Source: JBBRUG01 sp038247995 | GTDB lineage: Bacteria; Chloroflexota; Chloroflexia; Chloroflexales; Chloroflexaceae | Direction of reading: 5' to 3' | Length of the DNA stretch: 8,124 nt | NCBI GenBank assembly: GCA_038247995.1 | Contig: JBBRUG010000286.1 | Coordinates: forward strand, 1 to 8,124 | Part shown: positions 6,104 to 8,124 of the stretch, one piece after another | Numbering within the stretch: the first letter of the stretch is position 1 | Layout: the number at the start of each line of letters is the position of its first letter | Position numbers and translations under genes: made by a program | The notes under the pieces: generated by a model | Told to the model about the DNA's origin: nothing | The model's database searches: none | The model's input: only the letters and a program-made list of their open reading frames with translations

Positions 6104-6397
6104 AGCGACACCTCAATCGTCGATGTTCACGATCGTGCCTGAGCACAGCCCCCAGCAACCTGAACAATTCGGATCAGGAATGAAGACGGCGATGCTTCTG
6201 CTGTGAGTGTAACGAGAGCGCTATCCATCGTCAAGGAAATGCTTGGTTGATGCACTTCACAAGAAGCCACGGTTCGCATCGTGGGCGTTGATCGCTCTCG
6301 ATGCACATACAACCCGCCAGGCCTGATAGTCGAGTGGTACAATAACGCAAGAAACGCGGTCGTGATCTTCAACCGCTCGTATGCGCAGGTGGCACCA
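6104..6397. other. Gene-poor region
   Basis: This 294-base stretch holds the antitoxin-tail relic at 6111-6140 and, on the plus strand, a possible extended -10 box TGGTACAAT (6335-6343) about 55 bases before the UPF0175 relic. The open frames here (an 81-codon minus frame and the 5' extension of the plus frame) lack ribosome-binding sites and protein-like composition. I see nothing else. Confidence 0.4.
6111..6140 (-). repeat. 30-bp repeat, copy upstream of TerB-like gene
   Basis: Differs from 5381-5410 only at the 8th, 19th and 29th base. Read in the antitoxin frame it gives HDREHRRLRC, a relic of an antitoxin C-terminus; sequence further upstream no longer resembles the antitoxin. The distance from TTGAGG to the following ATG is seven bases in both copies. 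Confidence 0.7.
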
Positions 6398-6643
6398 ATG
6401 ACGTTAATTATTGACGCTACGACCCTTCAGGCTGCTCAATTGACTGCAGATGAATTGCGTCTAGAGATTGCGGTTTTGCTTTTTCAATAAGAGCGACTCA
6501 CCCTGGCCCAAGCGGCGCGTCTGGCAGAATTGGACTATCTGAGCTTTCAGCAGGTACTGGCCAGCCGTAAGATCGCCGTGCATTATGGCGAACAGGAGTT
6601 CGCTGCTGATCTGGATACGCTTCACATACGTGATCAGCGATGA
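6398..6643 (+). pseudogene. UPF0175 family antitoxin with nonsense codon 31
   Basis: AGGTGG precedes ATG 6398-6400. The frame reads MTLIIDATTLQAAQLTADE and LRLEIAVLLFQ, then TAA at 6488-6490, then continues uninterrupted with ERLTLAQAARLAELDYL, FQQVLASRKIAVHYGEQEF and stops at TGA 6641-6643. The combined 81 codons match the UPF0175 pattern, in which LLFQQERLTLGQA-like sequence is expected, so TAA most likely replaces CAA (Gln). UPF0175 proteins are DNA-binding antitoxins usually paired with DUF3368 PIN toxins; here the ATGA overlap at 6640-6643 links it to such a relic. Only one lesion is seen in this gene, pointing to recent loss. Confidence 0.75.
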
Positions 6644-6792
6644 TCGTCGTCAGTGATCCGGCTCCCATTATCAATTTGATCGCCATTGATCGGGTTGATC
6701 GCCCGGCGCAGATCTATGGCTCGCCTGTACTGGAGTCTTGCAGTGATTTCGAGGAGCCGTCCGTCATTGGGGCGTTGCTGCTGGCGCTGATT
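6640..6792 (+). pseudogene. Decayed DUF3368-type PIN toxin start
   Basis: The ATG overlaps the antitoxin stop (ATGA), the usual UPF0175-DUF3368 layout. The first residues, MIVVSDPAPIINLIAIDRVD, match the N-terminus of DUF3368 PIN toxins (typically MIVVSDTSPI-like) including the first catalytic Asp (D6), and QIYG follows. After about residue 28 the similarity ends. The frame stays open to 7092 but from 6793 it is antisense to the cupin gene, so I treat that part as a shadow. Probably a toxin truncated by deletion. Confidence 0.6.
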
Positions 6793-7200
6793 TCATGTTT
6801 CGCCTTCAAGATGTACCGTCAGGAGCATAGCGCTGGCTTCAAGGGCACGCACACTATGGCGTACGTCCGGTTTCAAAACCAAGAGATGCCCTGCACGCAA
6901 TTCGTGGTTCCGTCCGTCCGCCTGTACTACCAGCCGCCCTTCCAAAACGTGAATCGTTACGAGCCCGTGCGCCGCATGATCGGCCATTTCGCTGCCTGCC
7001 TCGAAGGCAAAAATGACCTGCGTGACAGGCGCGCGGTGAAAGATTGTCATCTGACGATGACCGCGTTCTGCCGCGTGCGCTTCCGTGCGTAGGGTATGTA
7101 ACACTTCGCCCAAATTGAACGCGTGGCTTTCGCCGGCAAAGCGCTCAGAGGGATGCTCGCGTAGTCGTTCTTCCTGTCCGTCTTCTTGCTGTTCGTCCAT
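6793..7200 (-). CDS. Small cupin-domain protein
   Basis: A 135-residue single-domain cupin. After a hydrophilic, Glu/Gln-rich N-terminus (1-25) come cupin motif 1, GSEMADHAAHGLVTIHVLEG (69-88), with H75 and H78 as probable metal ligands, and motif 2, GHLLVLKPDVRHSV (104-117), with P111 and H115. Such proteins bind a metal or small ligand; there is no DNA-binding domain, so this is not an AraC-type regulator. ATG 7198-7200 is preceded by GGAGG; an upstream start in the same frame would include that site. The neighbours are TA relics and mazF, so it is probably a passenger gene with its own promoter in 7201-7394. Confidence 0.82.
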   Translation of the reverse strand: MDEQQEDGQEERLREHPSERFAGESHAFNLGEVLHTLRTEAHAAERGHRQMTIFHRAPVTQVIFAFEAGSEMADHAAHGLVTIHVLEGRLVVQADGRNHELRAGHLLVLKPDVRHSVRALEASAMLLTVHLEGET

Positions 7201-7394
7201 GATGGAACCTCCATTAATATGGCCATGACACACCCAATGTGATATGCATATGCGGTCGTATGTGTCTGTGTATTTCGTTCTTGTTTTGCCTGAAGCGCGC
7301 GCTCCTTACGCACATAACCGAGATCCTGGAGGAACTATTTGTGAACATGTGTATCAAATGATCGGTTGTTGGATGACACGTTCGGTCTCCCGCT
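7201..7394. other. Intergenic region upstream of cupin gene and downstream of mazF
   Basis: It should contain the cupin promoter (minus strand). A perfect 10-bp palindrome ATATGCATAT lies at 7242-7251, about 40 bases upstream of the cupin ATG, and is a possible operator. No confident -35/-10 pair and no clear terminator hairpin for mazF were found. Confidence 0.35.
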
Positions 7395-7739
7395 TTATGG
7401 TGTAACGAACATGATCAGGGTTGCAACTTTTTGCAGGACTTCCCCAATGATTTCGTGTGGTACCTGACATGCAAATTGAGCATTTCGGCTTCGCCAATCA
7501 AGGCTCTTTACTTGATCCGATAAAACGACACCCGATACGGGGAGGTCTTGTGGGAGCACCACTTCAAATGGATATCCCTTGCGCTGACTGGTAACGGGAC
7601 AAAAGATGGCAAGTCCAACCTTTCCGTTATACGGTGCAGGGGAAAGCACGATCGCCGGACGACGTCCTGCTTGTTCCGAACCCGTTTGTGGACTGAACGA
7701 GAGCCAGACAATATCTCCTCGTGAAGGAATGTAGCTCAT
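7395..7739 (-). CDS. mazF: MazF/PemK-type endoribonuclease toxin
   Basis: A 114-residue sequence-specific mRNA interferase, close to E. coli MazF over its whole length. Motifs: GDIVWLSFSPQTGSEQAGRRP at the N-terminus, CPVTSQRKGYPFEV (47-60) and LSDQVKSLDWR (73-83). The catalytic pair of E. coli MazF (R29, T52) corresponds to R27 and T50 here, so the toxin looks active. ATG 7737-7739 shares one base with the mazE stop (TAATG), the normal coupled layout; a TTG two codons earlier in the same frame is less likely. Its partner is the mazE product, which binds and inhibits it. Confidence 0.95.
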   Translation of the reverse strand: MSYIPSRGDIVWLSFSPQTGSEQAGRRPAIVLSPAPYNGKVGLAIFCPVTSQRKGYPFEVVLPQDLPVSGVVLSDQVKSLDWRSRNAQFACQVPHEIIGEVLQKVATLIMFVTP

Positions 7740-7981
7740 TACCAAACCTCACTGCCTTCAGCAGGTCCGGTTGCTTGTTCCGCATGGATGTTCTCGCTCG
7801 TAATACCGGCAAGGAGATCGGCAAGGAGATAGGGAGAGATCGGAACAGGGGCAATGACTAATTTCCCGTCAACAAGCGAAATGTCGACCGGGGTATCATC
7901 AGTCAAGCCAATTTCCATGGCAAAGGTCTTGGGAATCCGAAGGGCAAGGCTATTGCCCCATTTTTGAACGCGGCTTTGCAT
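7739..7981 (-). CDS. mazE: MazE antitoxin (AbrB/SpoVT fold)
   Basis: An 80-residue antitoxin with the swapped-hairpin DNA-binding domain: VQKWGNSLALRIPKTFAMEI (5-24) then DISLVDGKLVI (33-43), nearly as in E. coli MazE (KRWGNSPAVRIP, DLVDGKLIIEPV). The flexible C-terminus ends ITSENIH...SEVW, the part that blocks the MazF active site. ATG 7979-7981 follows AGGA at a short distance. MazE-type proteins autoregulate their operon through palindromes; a 7-bp inverted repeat lies at 7991-8013 just upstream. Confidence 0.95.
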   Translation of the reverse strand: MQSRVQKWGNSLALRIPKTFAMEIGLTDDTPVDISLVDGKLVIAPVPISPYLLADLLAGITSENIHAEQATGPAEGSEVW

Positions 7982-8124
7982 TATTCCTGCTACTTTCTAC
8001 GTACCCGAAAGTACGCGCTAGAAATTCCTGCTTCATCCCAGCGTGCCATCCGAGGATGGTCTTACCGTCAGTCCACAGGCCGGTTTTACGTCTCGACGTA
8101 GCCACAACCGAGACGGCTGGTTCA
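7950..8124 (-). other. Open frame resembling the C-terminal tail of an IS200/IS605-type TnpB
   Basis: A minus-strand frame is open from the right edge through the mazE promoter and ends at TAG 7950-7952 inside mazE (57 residues). It reads SVVATSRRKTGLWTDGKT, then GWHAGMKQEFLARTFGYV. The basic run and the GMKQEF block look like the loosely conserved tails of TnpB-family proteins. That resemblance is from memory and weak. If right, an insertion sequence lies to the right of the window and mazE starts at or inside its edge. Confidence 0.28.
7991..8013. promoter_or_regulatory. Inverted repeat, possible mazEF operator
   Basis: TACTTTC (7991-7997) and GAAAGTA (8007-8013) are perfect 7-base arms around nine bases. 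The repeat starts ten bases upstream of the mazE ATG. A TACTTT on the minus strand within it could be a weak -10 box. ATTCCTGCT is also repeated directly at 7983-7991 and 8024-8032, flanking the palindrome. Confidence 0.35.

Noticed and set aside
6127..6372. Minus-strand 81-codon frame in the gene-poor region
   Set aside because: No convincing ribosome-binding site, no recognised pattern; its C-terminal end lies beside the antitoxin-tail relic.
6793..7092. Continuation of the PIN-toxin frame to its stop at 7092
   Set aside because: Entirely antisense to the cupin gene and without PIN-domain character; an accidental open frame.
7341..7361. GGAGGA followed by GTG and a six-codon frame
   Set aside because: Strong ribosome-binding-like sequence, but the frame is too short to support as a gene; could be a chance match.
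8046..8059. Hairpin CCATCC-GA-GGATGG near the right edge as a terminator or transposon end
   Set aside because: No following T-run and a two-base loop; cannot be tied to an element without the adjoining sequence.
1..8124. CRISPR arrays, tRNA or rRNA genes
   Set aside because: No regularly spaced repeats, cloverleaf-like or rRNA-like segments seen on either strand.

Overview
The window reads as an accessory (defence and toxin-antitoxin) island of a moderately GC-rich bacterium. Gene style fits a Chloroflexota phototroph of the Chloroflexus/Roseiflexus type: extended -10 boxes of the form TGnTACAAT, small UPF0175/DUF3368 and VapBC-type pairs, a DUF2726 protein. That assignment is an impression from sequence style, not a proof. 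No tRNA, rRNA, CRISPR array or complete insertion sequence was seen.

Left part (1-1878, minus strand): a two-gene module made of an SMC/ABC-like AAA ATPase (RloA/COG1106 type) followed by an overlapping RloB gene that runs off the left edge. RloB is the Pfam family that includes AbiLii of the lactococcal AbiL abortive-infection system, so this is a probable anti-phage module. A good sigma-70-like promoter lies upstream at 1939-1967. Divergently from it (2146-3453, plus strand) is a tight two-gene operon of unrecognised function: a coiled-coil protein with a long Gly/Ala-rich hydrophobic centre, and a small all-helical partner. This pair is the best candidate in the window for an undescribed membrane-acting system.

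Middle (3508-5203): on the minus strand, a membrane-anchored DUF2726 nuclease-like protein with a C-terminal zinc ribbon, followed by a small dual-specificity-type phosphatase, probably one operon. Divergent from it is a short plus-strand gene of unknown function, interrupted by TAG at codon 31 and possibly leaderless.

Right part (5257-8124): a graveyard of toxin-antitoxin loci. From left to right: a ribbon-helix-helix antitoxin followed by a truncated VapC start; a TerB-like protein whose ribosome-binding region copies the tail of that antitoxin gene; a UPF0175 antitoxin with a nonsense codon followed by a decayed DUF3368 PIN-toxin start; a cupin protein; and an intact mazEF pair. The last bases carry an open frame that resembles the C-terminal tail of an IS200/IS605-type TnpB and runs into mazE.

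Two distant promoters, one before the DUF2726 gene and one before the orphan antitoxin, share a near-identical 28-bp element. It holds an extended -10 box and a sequence very close to the Gram-positive-type LexA (SOS) box. If real, this would place the nuclease/phosphatase operon and the antitoxin under DNA-damage control.
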